64,000 nt of DNA from Flavobacteriaceae bacterium (GCA_016744415.1 JADGEL010000005.1:186001-250000); one strand, 5' to 3'. Numbered from the stretch's first letter, positions 39,273 to 50,433 are shown. A program made the numbers and translations. Notes: a model not told the origin generated them from the letters alone.

Positions 39273-39965
39273 ATGGAAACCTCAACTTTAGATAAAAAAA
39301 TGCTATCTTCAAATGAGATACTTGTCTTAAATAAGAAGTATCACAAACTTTCAATAAGAGAAAGGGTTACAGAATTGTACCATGATTTTGGTGTTGACGA
39401 AATAATGCTCACAAGTTCATTTGCTACAAGCTCTGCTTTCTTACTTCGCGAAATTTCTAAAGTCAATAAAGAGCAAAAAGTGTATTTTATCAATACAAAG
39501 TATCATTTTGATGAAACCATGGAATACAAAAAACAACTTACCAAATTGTATGGATTAAAGGTTGAATGTATTGGCGCCAGCAAAGTTGATAATGATTTTA
39601 CAACCAGAAATAAAACATGGGAAAAATCTCCAGAATTTTGCTGTGATATTAATAAAGTAAGACCTCTACAACTAATAAAAGAGCGATTTACTGTTTGGGT
39701 ATCCGGACTGATGGAGTGGCAAAGTGACCATAGAGCATCATTGGACATTTTTGAACAACGCAACGGAATCCTAAAGTTTTACCCATTGTTGGATGTAACT
39801 AAAGAAGAACGTGAAAAATACATTTCTGAAAATAATTTGCCCTTTCATCCATTAATTTCAAAAGGCTACAGCTCAATTGGATGTACGCATTGTACTGTTC
39901 CAGGAAAAGGAAGAGAAGGTCGTTGGAATAACAGTCCTAAAACAGAATGCGGTTTACATCTTTAG
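39273..39965 (+). CDS. cysH: Phosphoadenylyl/adenylyl-sulfate reductase, Fe-S type
   Basis: FCCDINKVRPLQ and CTHCTVPGKGREGRW cysteine pairs; C-terminal KTECGLHL. Confidence 0.9.
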   Translation: METSTLDKKMLSSNEILVLNKKYHKLSIRERVTELYHDFGVDEIMLTSSFATSSAFLLREISKVNKEQKVYFINTKYHFDETMEYKKQLTKLYGLKVECIGASKVDNDFTTRNKTWEKSPEFCCDINKVRPLQLIKERFTVWVSGLMEWQSDHRASLDIFEQRNGILKFYPLLDVTKEEREKYISENNLPFHPLISKGYSSIGCTHCTVPGKGREGRWNNSPKTECGLHL

Positions 39966-40105
39966 AAAAGAGCATTCCAAATTATTAGAAAGTATTAGCT
40001 AAAAAATCAAATAGTTCAGATACATAATTATCAGACTTAGATACTTATTTAACCAATATCTGATTAATTTATCATTATAATTTCTTTTTATATATCTTTA
40101 CCTAT

Positions 40106-41065
40106 ATGAATGAAATTGTACAAATAAACAATCAATTTGTTGAAGAAAATACTGATTTTAGAGAACTTATTTCTGCTTTAAAATCGAGTTTCAACTCAAA
40201 TGATGTTATAGTTCCAATGCGACATCATCACGACTTTCCTAATCCAAAAGTCGAAGCAGATTCAACGTTATTATTAATGCCTGCATGGAACCCAAGTAAA
40301 AATTCTGGTGTTAAAATAGTAACTGTAAGTCCAGAAAATGGGCAATTTGATTTACCATCAATTCAAGGTACTTATATTTATTTTGATGCCATAAAAGGAA
40401 CTGTAAAGGCCATATTAGAAGCAAAAAGCTTAACTGTAAAACGAACTGCTGCCACATCAGCTTTGGCATCATCATATTTATCAAAAAAAGATTCAAAGTC
40501 ACTTCTAATGATTGGGACTGGTGCTTTAGCTCCAAATCTAATTAAAGCTCATGCATGCGTTCGTCCAATAAAAACAGTGTATGTTTGGGGTCGGAATTTT
40601 GAAAAAGCACAGGCCATATGCAACCAATTTAAAAAGGAATCATTTAACTGCATTCCAATAAAAGCTATAGAAGAAAAAATAGCAGGTGTTGACATTATTT
40701 CTTGTGCAACTCTATCTAAAATTCCATTAGTATTAGGCAAAAACCTAAATCAAGGACAACATATAGATTTAGTGGGCGCCTATAAAAAGGATATGCGCGA
40801 ATCAGATGATGAAGCAATATCAAAAGCAAATGTCTTTGTTGATACTTTTCAAGGTGGATTAAAAGAAAGTGGAGATATCTTTATCCCACTAAAAAGTGGT
40901 GTTTTAAAGGAGAAAAATATCAAGGCTGACTTATTTGATTTATGCTCAGGCAAAAAACATGGAAGAAAGTTAAAGTCTGAAATCACTTTATTTAAATCTG
41001 TAGGTCATGCTTTAGAGGATTTAACTGCAGCTGATTATTATTATAACAAGTTTACAAATGAATAG
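40106..41065 (+). CDS. Ornithine cyclodeaminase/mu-crystallin family, likely delta1-pyrroline-2-carboxylate reductase
   Basis: MIGTGALAPNLIKAHACVRPIKTVYVWGR, HIDLVGAYKKDMRESDDEAI; overlaps the downstream proline racemase family gene. Confidence 0.87.
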   Translation: MNEIVQINNQFVEENTDFRELISALKSSFNSNDVIVPMRHHHDFPNPKVEADSTLLLMPAWNPSKNSGVKIVTVSPENGQFDLPSIQGTYIYFDAIKGTVKAILEAKSLTVKRTAATSALASSYLSKKDSKSLLMIGTGALAPNLIKAHACVRPIKTVYVWGRNFEKAQAICNQFKKESFNCIPIKAIEEKIAGVDIISCATLSKIPLVLGKNLNQGQHIDLVGAYKKDMRESDDEAISKANVFVDTFQGGLKESGDIFIPLKSGVLKEKNIKADLFDLCSGKKHGRKLKSEITLFKSVGHALEDLTAADYYYNKFTNE

Positions 41066-42125
41066 CACTTATCAAAATATACTTTCAAAAACAGATTTTA
41101 AACCACATAAAGATTGGATACAAATCAAAACCATTGATATGCATACGGGAGGTGAACCGCTACGAGTTATATTAGATGGATTCCCTGAATTGAAAGGTAA
41201 TTCTGTTTTAGATTACAGGAAATATTGTAAAAAAAATTATGATTCTTTACGAACCTCTTTGATGTTTGAACCCCGTGGTCATGCTGATATGTATGGATGT
41301 ATTTTAACTCCACCAAATGATGACGATGGAGATTTCGGAATTCTATTTTTACACAATGAGGGCTATTCAACCATGTGTGGTCATGCCATTATTGCAATAT
41401 CTACTTTAGCAGTAAAATTGAATTGGATTGATGTACAAGAAGGCGAAAATATTTTAAAAATTGATGCTCCTTGTGGTCGAATAATCTCATTTACTAATGT
41501 GAAAAACAGAAAAATAACTGGAGTTCGATTTCATTGTGTCCCAAGTTTTGTTGTTGGATTAGATCGAAAAATTGAAATAGGAGGTATAGGTACAGTCACT
41601 TATGATCTTGCCTATGGAGGTGCATTTTATGCCTACATAGATATGGCAAAAAATAATTTTGATTTCGATTTAAATACAGATTCTTATAGAAAACTAATTA
41701 CAAATGGCATGAAAATTAAGCATGCAGTAATGAAAAAAGATAAAGAAATTTTGCATCCATTTGAAGATGATTTAAGTTATCTCTATGGAACCATTTTTAT
41801 AGATAACAACAAACAGTCATCAGGAAATGACAGCAGAAACGTATGCATATTTGCTGAAGGCGAAGTTGACCGTTGTCCTACGGGATCAGGAGTTTCAGGA
41901 CGTATGGCCATTCACCATACACGAAAAGAAATAAGTATTGGAGAAACAATGACTATTGAAAGTATAACAGATTCTGTTTTTAAAGGCTCTGTTGTTTCTG
42001 AGGAAGATTATGGCCTGTTTAAAGCCGTTATCCCACAAGTTGAAGGAACGGCTTATATTACTGGTATGCAAACTTTTGTGATTGATCCTAATGACCCAAT
42101 GAAAGATGGGTTTATTTTGAGGTAA
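41058..42125 (+). CDS. Proline racemase family, trans-3-hydroxy-L-proline dehydratase type
   Basis: DMHTGGEPLRVI, YSTMCGHAIIA, VDRCPTGSGVSGRMAIHH (Thr in place of the second catalytic Cys). Confidence 0.87.
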   Translation: MNSTYQNILSKTDFKPHKDWIQIKTIDMHTGGEPLRVILDGFPELKGNSVLDYRKYCKKNYDSLRTSLMFEPRGHADMYGCILTPPNDDDGDFGILFLHNEGYSTMCGHAIIAISTLAVKLNWIDVQEGENILKIDAPCGRIISFTNVKNRKITGVRFHCVPSFVVGLDRKIEIGGIGTVTYDLAYGGAFYAYIDMAKNNFDFDLNTDSYRKLITNGMKIKHAVMKKDKEILHPFEDDLSYLYGTIFIDNNKQSSGNDSRNVCIFAEGEVDRCPTGSGVSGRMAIHHTRKEISIGETMTIESITDSVFKGSVVSEEDYGLFKAVIPQVEGTAYITGMQTFVIDPNDPMKDGFILR

Positions 42126-42232
42126 TATAATTTCATTCAAATCCTATCCCAATAAAAAAAGTGACTTCTCTAAGCAGCATTTAGTACTAAATCAAAATGT
42201 AAAGTATGAAACAAATTAAATTAATTCTTGTC

Positions 42233-42262
42233 GTCTAATTAATTATTAACCAATAATTAGAC
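42233..42262. terminator. Hairpin between convergent genes
   Basis: GTCTAATTAATTATTAACCAATAATTAGAC. Confidence 0.4.
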
Positions 42263-42273
42263 TTGTTTACTCC

Positions 42274-45200
42274 TTATTCTTTAAAAGAAATTAATTTTAG
42301 ATAATCGTTATTTTTACCAACCAGTATTGATGGTTTGTTTTTCATTAAAATAGGTTCCATTTTTTTTACATCTCCCTTTATATAAACACCACTTTCTTCA
42401 TATTCTAAAGGTATAAAACCACCTGCTCCATCACCTCTCAATATTAACCCATAACCAGCATCATTTCTTGCTGTTTCAACCTCAGATTGATATAGGTTTC
42501 CGGCAACTAAAACATCTAAGTTTTTATCATTATCAAAATCATTTATAATAATGCTATTAATACTTGAAAATTGCGCTTTTAATGGAAGTTGATACAAAAC
42601 AAAACTTCCATCTCCTTTGTTTTCGATATAAACACTAGCAAAATTCGTTGCACTGTAGTGTAACGCTTCAGATAGCGCTTGCTCACCATATACTTCTGTT
42701 AGATTAGCCTTACCAAAGCTGTCGTAATCTGGAAATTTTTCTTTTATAAAAGGCATTTGGTTTGACGTACATTCTCTTCCTCTTAACGGATAAAGTTTTC
42801 CTTGATTATGATAACCTAAAACAATATCTAAGCTTCCGTTTTCATCAAAGTCATTAGCATAAATATTAAAAGGTTCTTCTAAACTTGCTTTGTATTTATA
42901 ATTCAATCCTAAATTACCTGCAATAAAATCTTCATCGCCATCATTGTCAAAATCTGCAGCAACTATACTATTCCACCATCCAATACTATTGCTAATAGAT
43001 GTGTTGTCCAGTTTTTCAAAAGCACCATTGCCATTATTTTTAAATATCTCAATACCCATCCACTCTCCTGCAACTATTAAATCTTGATTGCCATCTTGAT
43101 TGTAATCGCTCCAAACTGCATCAGTAACCATCCCAATTTCCTCTAGTTCTGGAATTAAATTATTCGTAACTTTTACAAAATGGCCATTTTTATTTTCTAA
43201 TAAATAACTTTTAGAAGCCGAAGGATAACTCCCAGGCATTTGTCTGCCTCCTACAAAAATATCTATATATCCATCATTATTATAATCTGATGCTTCAATG
43301 ACTCCACCAGAAACCAGAATTTCTGGCAGTACATTTTTGGAAAGCGAAAAATCACCTTTTCCATTATTTAAGTATAATCGATCTTGTAATAACTTATTTC
43401 CATTTAAGTATTCATTTCCTCCGCTTACCACGTATAAATCTAAATTTCCATCATTATCAATATCGAGGAATTCTGCATCTACATCTTCATGAGCTTTGCC
43501 ATTTTCCCAGATTAAATTTGAATTACTAGCTAAAAACTTTCCTTGATTAGATTGTATATATAATTTTCCTGAATATCCAATAGCACCTCCAACATAGAAA
43601 TCTTCTAAACCATCATTATTTACATCTGCAACAGCAAGTGCTGGACCAAATTCTGACATTTTATGAGGTAATAAGCTTTCTCTTTTATAGTCATCAAATT
43701 CATTTTCAATATGTGCATGACCAATACCCGAAACATCTGTCTGGTCTTCGAACATTGGCTGTATAGATTTTGGTGTCAAAAATAGATTATCGGTATTAGA
43801 ATAGTTTAAGACTAACTTTTGATTTGCATGAATATTCTTTTTGATTTCCTTCTTACCATCTGGCCATTGGATTAGCAAACTATCTATTTGCTTACTTTTT
43901 CCTAGTCCAAAATGAATAGCTTCTGACACGGAAGATTGATATCCTCTTGTTAATTGCTGCTCTCTTGTCATTTCTTTTCCATCTACCCAAAGTGTAATAC
44001 TTGTACCAATTCCAATCTTATTTTCTTGAGGTCCCTCAAGTGTAATCTTTAAAAAATTATTAGCAGCCATTTGCATTGCATTGTTCCTATAGATAAAAGC
44101 AGGTTCATCAATATTATTTACTACTATATCCATATCTCCATCATTATCAAAATCAGCATAGGCTGCACCATTTGAAAAAGAAGGTTTACTAAGTTCCCAC
44201 TGTTTTCCAATATTTGAGAATGTTAAATCTCCATTATTTTTATAGAAATAATTAATAGATGCTCGACTAGGGGTTTTGTCAATTAATTCTAAAACCAATG
44301 ATGAATAATCTTCTTTATTGTCATGAGCCGTTTTTACACGTTCCTTTTTAAAGCGATTATAGTCATTATTCATAAAATCTCTTTTTAAGCCATTGGCTAT
44401 AAAAACATCTAATAAACCATCATTATCAAAATCTACAAATAAAGGGGCCCAACTCCAATCTGTATTAGAAATATTAGCCAGATGAGATATTTCGCTAAAA
44501 AAGGGTTCATTAGAAACAGAACCGTTATTTAGTTGTAGTGAGTTAAACATGTATTGCCTATGAAAACCATTCTTAACTGAATTTTCAAATTTTTCTACGT
44601 TCATACCACTCATACTGGTTTTCATACCATAATTATCCTCAGAAACCATATCTACAGTTAATATATCGTTTTTTCCGTCATTGTTGAAATCGGCAATATC
44701 CAATCCCATTGAGAAATAAGAAATATGCTGAGTGCTCGTTTTTATTTTATCCTTAAAACCTTGATGCACACCATCTTTTGCACCCTGATTTATATACATA
44801 TAATCATGTTCTAAAAAATCATTTGAGACATAAATATCCTGCCAACCATCTCCATTTAAATCACTTGTAACCACTCCTAATCCACAACTTATGGGGTTAG
44901 AAGCGATACCCATATTTTTAATTTCTTTAAAGAACCCATTATCGTTTTCAAATAGTTTGTCGCCAACTAAAGCGTCATATTTCATTTTTAAAACTGGATC
45001 CCCATCTGCTTCTTCTAATCTAATACTATGGTTTAATTGATACATATCTAGATCTCCATCATTATCATAATCAAAAAATGTTGACTGCGTTGTGTACGAA
45101 CTTGTATTTAAGCCATATTTCTCTGCTTCTTCAGTAAAGGTTAAATCACCATTATTTATATATAGTTCGTTCTCTCGTTTTTTAGCCCCAAATTTTCCAG

Positions 45201-45606
45201 ATTTTGAAATATAAATATCAAGTAAGCCATCATTATTAATATCTACCATAGTAACTCCTGTAGTCCATCCTGATTTTCCTAAAAGACCAGCGGTTTCTGT
45301 AATTTCTTCAAACTCTAAATCTCCTTTATTGAGATATAGTTTATTTTTATAAATATTGGCTGTAAAATAAATATCCGAAAGGCCATCATTATTAATATCT
45401 CCTACAGCTACACCACCGCCATTATAGAAATATTCATATTCCATACTATTCATTTCAACACCTTCAGTAATTACATTACTAAAATTAATGTTTGTTTTTT
45501 CGGGAGTAAGTAAAGTAAAAAGATTTGATGGTGTTTCTGAGTCTTTAGAACTACACCCCATCAAAATAATTACTACGATAAAAAATAAGAATTTACAATT
45601 GTTCAT
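42274..45606 (-). CDS. VCBS/FG-GAP repeat and ASPIC/UnbV (CRTAC1-like) lipoprotein
   Basis: Multiple DFDNDGDLD/DINNDGLSD calcium-binding repeats; IGIGTSITLWVDGKEMTREQQLTRGYQSS (ASPIC/UnbV); lipobox ILMGCSS. Confidence 0.93.
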   Translation of the reverse strand: MNNCKFLFFIVVIILMGCSSKDSETPSNLFTLLTPEKTNINFSNVITEGVEMNSMEYEYFYNGGGVAVGDINNDGLSDIYFTANIYKNKLYLNKGDLEFEEITETAGLLGKSGWTTGVTMVDINNDGLLDIYISKSGKFGAKKRENELYINNGDLTFTEEAEKYGLNTSSYTTQSTFFDYDNDGDLDMYQLNHSIRLEEADGDPVLKMKYDALVGDKLFENDNGFFKEIKNMGIASNPISCGLGVVTSDLNGDGWQDIYVSNDFLEHDYMYINQGAKDGVHQGFKDKIKTSTQHISYFSMGLDIADFNNDGKNDILTVDMVSEDNYGMKTSMSGMNVEKFENSVKNGFHRQYMFNSLQLNNGSVSNEPFFSEISHLANISNTDWSWAPLFVDFDNDGLLDVFIANGLKRDFMNNDYNRFKKERVKTAHDNKEDYSSLVLELIDKTPSRASINYFYKNNGDLTFSNIGKQWELSKPSFSNGAAYADFDNDGDMDIVVNNIDEPAFIYRNNAMQMAANNFLKITLEGPQENKIGIGTSITLWVDGKEMTREQQLTRGYQSSVSEAIHFGLGKSKQIDSLLIQWPDGKKEIKKNIHANQKLVLNYSNTDNLFLTPKSIQPMFEDQTDVSGIGHAHIENEFDDYKRESLLPHKMSEFGPALAVADVNNDGLEDFYVGGAIGYSGKLYIQSNQGKFLASNSNLIWENGKAHEDVDAEFLDIDNDGNLDLYVVSGGNEYLNGNKLLQDRLYLNNGKGDFSLSKNVLPEILVSGGVIEASDYNNDGYIDIFVGGRQMPGSYPSASKSYLLENKNGHFVKVTNNLIPELEEIGMVTDAVWSDYNQDGNQDLIVAGEWMGIEIFKNNGNGAFEKLDNTSISNSIGWWNSIVAADFDNDGDEDFIAGNLGLNYKYKASLEEPFNIYANDFDENGSLDIVLGYHNQGKLYPLRGRECTSNQMPFIKEKFPDYDSFGKANLTEVYGEQALSEALHYSATNFASVYIENKGDGSFVLYQLPLKAQFSSINSIIINDFDNDKNLDVLVAGNLYQSEVETARNDAGYGLILRGDGAGGFIPLEYEESGVYIKGDVKKMEPILMKNKPSILVGKNNDYLKLISFKE

Positions 45607-45621
45607 TATTATAAAATTTAA

Positions 45622-45656
45622 AAAACATCCCAACTTTTTTAACTATTGTTGGGATG
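45622..45656 (-). terminator. Terminator-like hairpin between susD and the VCBS gene
   Basis: Minus strand GCATCCCAACAATAGTTAAAAAAGTTGGGATGTTTTTTAAATTT. Confidence 0.65.
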
Positions 45657-45688
45657 CTCTTAAACTAATCAAAATAATTTATTTTAAA

Positions 45689-47221
45689 CTAATCAATATG
45701 AGGATTATTTAATTTTTCACTGGCTGGTATCGGTAAGAAAGCATCATCTTCAAACACAAAATTATTAGCTCCTGTTTTACCAGAGTTTAAAATTGCATCT
45801 GTCATAATTGCATTACCCCAACGTCTCAAATCATAAAATCGCTGGCCTTCTAATGCAAATTCTACTGCTCTTTCGTGCATTATCTGTTCACGAATTTCCT
45901 GTTGATTACCAGCAGTTGTTGCTGGTAAAAATGCTCTAGCCCGTACTTCATCTATAAATGGAATAGGATCTCCTAATCCAGATTCGTTAAGAGCTTCAGC
46001 ATACATCAACAACACATCAGCATAACGTATAAGTGGTGTATTTATATCTGATCTCCAACTGTTAGGATACAATTCATCTCTATGTAAATACTTTTTCCAA
46101 CCAGGTTTTGTGTTGCCTACACCAAACCAACCTTCATAAGTATCTCCATAAATATCTACATCATCATCATTAAAGAATATAGATCCATAACTACGATCGT
46201 CATATTTATTCAATCCTGTAACCGCTCCAATCTCAGAAGATGCTCGTCCTTCAGACTTCAATTCAGAAAGCAGTCTTTGGGTTGGTAACATTGCTTCCCA
46301 ACCACCCATTTCGCTTGCTGCAAAATTTGGAATACCAGCATATATTACATTACCTCCATTTACTTCATTAAAAGTATAGGCTACATCAAAAATAGTTTCA
46401 TCGTTAAAAACGTTAGTAGCCTCATTACTGCCATCAAATAACGAACTGAAATCTGCTGACAGCTCATATTCATTAAGGCCTATAACTTCTCCTAACGTTG
46501 TAACTGCACTAGCCCAATCAAGTTGGTTTAAGTGAGATTTTCCAAGAAAAGCCAAAGCAGCACCTTTTGTTGCCCTTCCTCTATCTGCATCAGCGTGATT
46601 AATTGTCAAATCAGCAGCAGCTTCAGAGAAATCTTTCTCGATAGCAGTCCAGGCTTCTTCTCTTGTTGATAATGGTTGTGCTAATTGATCTCCAGACTGT
46701 GGCAAGAAATCGAATACCACTATTTGCTCCCAATTCATTAAAAGTCTAAAGTGAAAATATCCTCTTAAGAATTTAGCTTCAGCTATTATACGTGTTTTAG
46801 CATTAGATGAAATTTGATCCTCAGACATTAAACTCACATTATGGATAACTTGGTTTGTCGCCGCTATTCCGTCATAACTTTTATTCCAATAGGTTTGCAT
46901 TCTAGTATTATTATCTGCTACACTGTATGTAGAAAATGCATTCTGGTCTGGATAATTTGCTACCACATCTGCCCCAGCTTTTGTCATATCTGATCTAAAA
47001 TTTTCAACTACATAGTTAACTTCAGTATGACTCCACGTACCACCACTAAGCCTTTGATAAGCTGTCGTTAATGCTAAATTTGCATTTGTTTCACTTTCCC
47101 AATAATTGGAAGAGTTTAGTTGATCTGGTGATTCTTTAATTAAATCATCCTCATCACACCCTGTAAAAGTCAATGCCAAAACTGACATTGATAGAAATAT
47201 TATGCTTTTGTAATTTTTCAT
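45689..47221 (-). CDS. RagB/SusD family nutrient-binding outer membrane lipoprotein
   Basis: LTFTGCDEDDLIKESPDQL; RYADVLLMYAEALNESG; EFALEGQRFYDLRRWG. Confidence 0.95.
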   Translation of the reverse strand: MKNYKSIIFLSMSVLALTFTGCDEDDLIKESPDQLNSSNYWESETNANLALTTAYQRLSGGTWSHTEVNYVVENFRSDMTKAGADVVANYPDQNAFSTYSVADNNTRMQTYWNKSYDGIAATNQVIHNVSLMSEDQISSNAKTRIIAEAKFLRGYFHFRLLMNWEQIVVFDFLPQSGDQLAQPLSTREEAWTAIEKDFSEAAADLTINHADADRGRATKGAALAFLGKSHLNQLDWASAVTTLGEVIGLNEYELSADFSSLFDGSNEATNVFNDETIFDVAYTFNEVNGGNVIYAGIPNFAASEMGGWEAMLPTQRLLSELKSEGRASSEIGAVTGLNKYDDRSYGSIFFNDDDVDIYGDTYEGWFGVGNTKPGWKKYLHRDELYPNSWRSDINTPLIRYADVLLMYAEALNESGLGDPIPFIDEVRARAFLPATTAGNQQEIREQIMHERAVEFALEGQRFYDLRRWGNAIMTDAILNSGKTGANNFVFEDDAFLPIPASEKLNNPHID

Positions 47222-47232
47222 TTCTCTTTATT

Positions 47233-50200
47233 TTAAAAATTAACTTGAACCCCAAATAAAGAGGTCTTAATATTTGGATAGCTTACAAAATCGGTTCCTG
47301 CATTTAGTGTCCCTCCAATTTCTGGATCAATACCTGAATAGTCCGTAATAGTAAAAAGGTTTTGTAAGCTCATATATAATCTTAGCTTACCAATGCTTAA
47401 TTTATCAGTTATATTTTCTGGCAATGTATAGCCTAACTGAACATTTCTAAGTCTCAAATAAGAAGCGTTTTCTATAAATCTATCTGAGTTTCTAGAACTA
47501 TTTTGGTTTGGATCCCCTAATACTGCTCTTGGAATATTTGTATCTGTATTCGTTGGAGTCCAAGTATTTAAACCAGACACTAGATAATTTCTATAGTTAT
47601 CGTTCGCTTCATAATTTTGTCTAATGGTATTGTACGCTTTTTGACCAAATGCTCCATAAAACTGAACGTAAGCATCAAATCCTTTATATGTTCCAGACAT
47701 GTTAAAACCAAGAGTTACTTTAGGAATACCTGATCCAGAATACACTAAATCATCATCATTTAAAAGTCCATCACCATTAACATCTTTAAATTTGATATCA
47801 CCAGGTGCTGCGAGTGGCTGAATTAAATTGCCATCTACATTGTGTGCATCAACTTCTCCTTGGTTTTGAAAAATACCATCTGTTTGGTATAACCAAAAGC
47901 TTCCGATTGGATATCCTAATTTAGAAATATTTGCTGGACTACCATCTAGCGTTGTTGCATCTCCTGTATAGACATCTGTATCTTTATTAACTTTGGTAAG
48001 TTCATTTTTATTTTGAGAAAAAACTAAGCCTAAATCATACTGAAACTCTCCAGAGTTATTTCTATAATTAAGTTCAACTTCTATTCCTTTATTTTCAACA
48101 TCTCCACCATTTGTAAAAATTGGATTGAATCCTGATGAGTTAGGTGGTATTGCAGGAATAATCATATCCTCTGTATTTCTTTGATAATAGTTAATAGCTC
48201 CAGTCAATTGATTATTTAAAAGGCCGAAATCTAAACCTACATTAATATTAACAGTTGTTTCCCATTGTAATGATGGGTTTGGAAAGTCTCTAAATGTAAT
48301 ACCTAAAGATTGAAGTTCGTTAGTTCCAAAAGGATATCTATATCCAGAAACTGTATTAACCGCATAGTCGTAGGCTCCTAAATTGGACTCACTCCCTAGT
48401 TTACCCCAAGAGCCTCTTAACTTTAAGAAATTAATAGCGTCAATATCAAAGAAGTTCTCATTACTAATTTTCCATCCTGCTGCAATTGATGGAAATACTC
48501 CATAACGATTGCTCTCTCCAAATCTTGATGAACCATCTCGTCTAACGGTACCTTGAAAGAAATAACGATCATCATAACTATAATTTGCACGCCCATAAAT
48601 GGAGTGTCTTGCAGTTTCCCAACCAGAACCATAATTATTACGAATACCATCAGCACCGGCATCAAGAGTATTAAAAGCCGAATCTAAAAATCCTGTTGAC
48701 ACCTCTGATCCGTCATCTAATATTTTCTTACCTTCTACTGATGCTCCAATCCAATCAAGTGAAATATCCTGTTTCGAAACCCCTGCTAACAAACCAAGAG
48801 TGTGCTTTTCAAAAGTTTTATCATAATTAAGAAAGCCCTCGTAGTTAGTCTGTAAATATTCACTTCTATACTCCTCTACATAATGGTATTCTACTTCTCT
48901 TTTATTAGAAACCTGATGAGGTCTAACTCTATCATAAGTGCTAACATTTGCACTTTCAATACCGGCTCTTCCTGTTAATTTAAGCCCATCTATGATATCT
49001 ATTGATCCTGAAAAATTTGTAACTAAATTTCTTTCTTTTCTTGTATTATCATTAAAAGCATCTTCTCCTATTGGATTCGTATGATCTGGCACACCATTAT
49101 AATCATCATCTGATATATAACCAAAACCTGAAACTTTAGCTGCATCTCTAACAGGTATAATAGGCATTAATTGATAAGCTCGATTTAAAAGGCTTCCAAA
49201 AATATTATCATCTGTTTGCACATAATATACATTAGCACCCAAAGTTATCCTGCCTTTAGTACCATTGACTTTTACTCTTAATTGCTTCTTATCTCTGCTT
49301 TCGCCTATTAAGACACCTTCTCTTTTATTAAGTCCTGTTGAAACCAAATAATTTAAATCTGATGTACCTCCACTAACTGTAAGGTTATGATTTTGAATAG
49401 ATCCATCACTAAACAACTCATCCATCCAATTCGTGTCTGTAGAAAAGTTCTCATTAATATAAGTTGGAGCTGATCCTGGTGAAGAAGCTTCAATTTTATT
49501 AGCCATTTCCATATACTGAGAAGTATTAGCAAAATCAAGCGTATTACTTATTTTATCAATACCATAATAATAGCTATAGTCAATATTTAATTTTCCGTCA
49601 TTACTACCAGTTTTTGTAGTAACTAACACAACACCATTCGCAGAAAGCGAACCATATATTGCAGCGGCAGCACCATCTTTTAGAACTTCAATACTTTCTA
49701 TATCATCTGGGTTTAACAAATCAAAATTACCTTGAACTCCATCTATAATTACCAACGGTGAATTCCCGCCAATAGATCTAAACCCTCTAATATTAATTTC
49801 TGATGCCGCTCTTGGATTACCAGAACTTCTTCTAACAACCAATCCAGAAACATTACCTTGTAATCCATCTGCAGCAGTACTAGATGCAAATTTTTGAACA
49901 TCTTCTCCCTTTACAGAAGAAACTGCACCTGTTAAATCTGACTTTTTCTGAGTACCATATCCAACAACAACAACTTCATCTAAGTTTTCATTACTTTCAA
50001 TTAAGGTTACGTTAATGACGGTTTGACCATTAACTACAATTTCTTGGCTAACAAAGCCAATAAAATCAAATATTAAGATTGTATTTGAATCTGTAACATC
50101 AATTGTATAGTTTCCATCGAAATCTGCCTGTGTACCATTATTGGTGCCTTTAATAATAACTGAAGCTCCAGGTAAAGGCTCTCCATTACTATCAAAAATT

Positions 50201-50319
50201 TTTCCGTTTACTTTACTAGTTTGCGCATAAGTATTACCTGTAAAACTAGATAATACAAAAACTAGTGAAAAAAGAAAAAGCACGTTGTAATAGTGTTTTT
50301 TATTTTTTTTTACTTTCAT
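47233..50319 (-). CDS. SusC/RagA family TonB-linked outer membrane protein
   Basis: SKVNGKIFDSNGEPLPGASVIIKGTNNGTQADFDGNYTI; LDEVVVVGYGTQKKSDLTGAVSSV TonB plug motif. Confidence 0.97.
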   Translation of the reverse strand: MKVKKNKKHYYNVLFLFSLVFVLSSFTGNTYAQTSKVNGKIFDSNGEPLPGASVIIKGTNNGTQADFDGNYTIDVTDSNTILIFDFIGFVSQEIVVNGQTVINVTLIESNENLDEVVVVGYGTQKKSDLTGAVSSVKGEDVQKFASSTAADGLQGNVSGLVVRRSSGNPRAASEINIRGFRSIGGNSPLVIIDGVQGNFDLLNPDDIESIEVLKDGAAAAIYGSLSANGVVLVTTKTGSNDGKLNIDYSYYYGIDKISNTLDFANTSQYMEMANKIEASSPGSAPTYINENFSTDTNWMDELFSDGSIQNHNLTVSGGTSDLNYLVSTGLNKREGVLIGESRDKKQLRVKVNGTKGRITLGANVYYVQTDDNIFGSLLNRAYQLMPIIPVRDAAKVSGFGYISDDDYNGVPDHTNPIGEDAFNDNTRKERNLVTNFSGSIDIIDGLKLTGRAGIESANVSTYDRVRPHQVSNKREVEYHYVEEYRSEYLQTNYEGFLNYDKTFEKHTLGLLAGVSKQDISLDWIGASVEGKKILDDGSEVSTGFLDSAFNTLDAGADGIRNNYGSGWETARHSIYGRANYSYDDRYFFQGTVRRDGSSRFGESNRYGVFPSIAAGWKISNENFFDIDAINFLKLRGSWGKLGSESNLGAYDYAVNTVSGYRYPFGTNELQSLGITFRDFPNPSLQWETTVNINVGLDFGLLNNQLTGAINYYQRNTEDMIIPAIPPNSSGFNPIFTNGGDVENKGIEVELNYRNNSGEFQYDLGLVFSQNKNELTKVNKDTDVYTGDATTLDGSPANISKLGYPIGSFWLYQTDGIFQNQGEVDAHNVDGNLIQPLAAPGDIKFKDVNGDGLLNDDDLVYSGSGIPKVTLGFNMSGTYKGFDAYVQFYGAFGQKAYNTIRQNYEANDNYRNYLVSGLNTWTPTNTDTNIPRAVLGDPNQNSSRNSDRFIENASYLRLRNVQLGYTLPENITDKLSIGKLRLYMSLQNLFTITDYSGIDPEIGGTLNAGTDFVSYPNIKTSLFGVQVNF

Positions 50320-50433
50320 ACTAATTTGAATTTTGAGTTAATTTTAGTTTTCAATTACTTGATTTTTATCTTATTACGACACAATCAAACTATGTTATGC
50401 CACAAACATAGAAATAATTTTTTGTTTTCTACT

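Noticed and set aside
42274-45606. Internal repetitiveness in the VCBS gene, considered as a possible repeat array
   Set aside because: Explained by recurrent DxDNDGxxD protein repeats, not by DNA-level direct repeats or CRISPR-like spacing.
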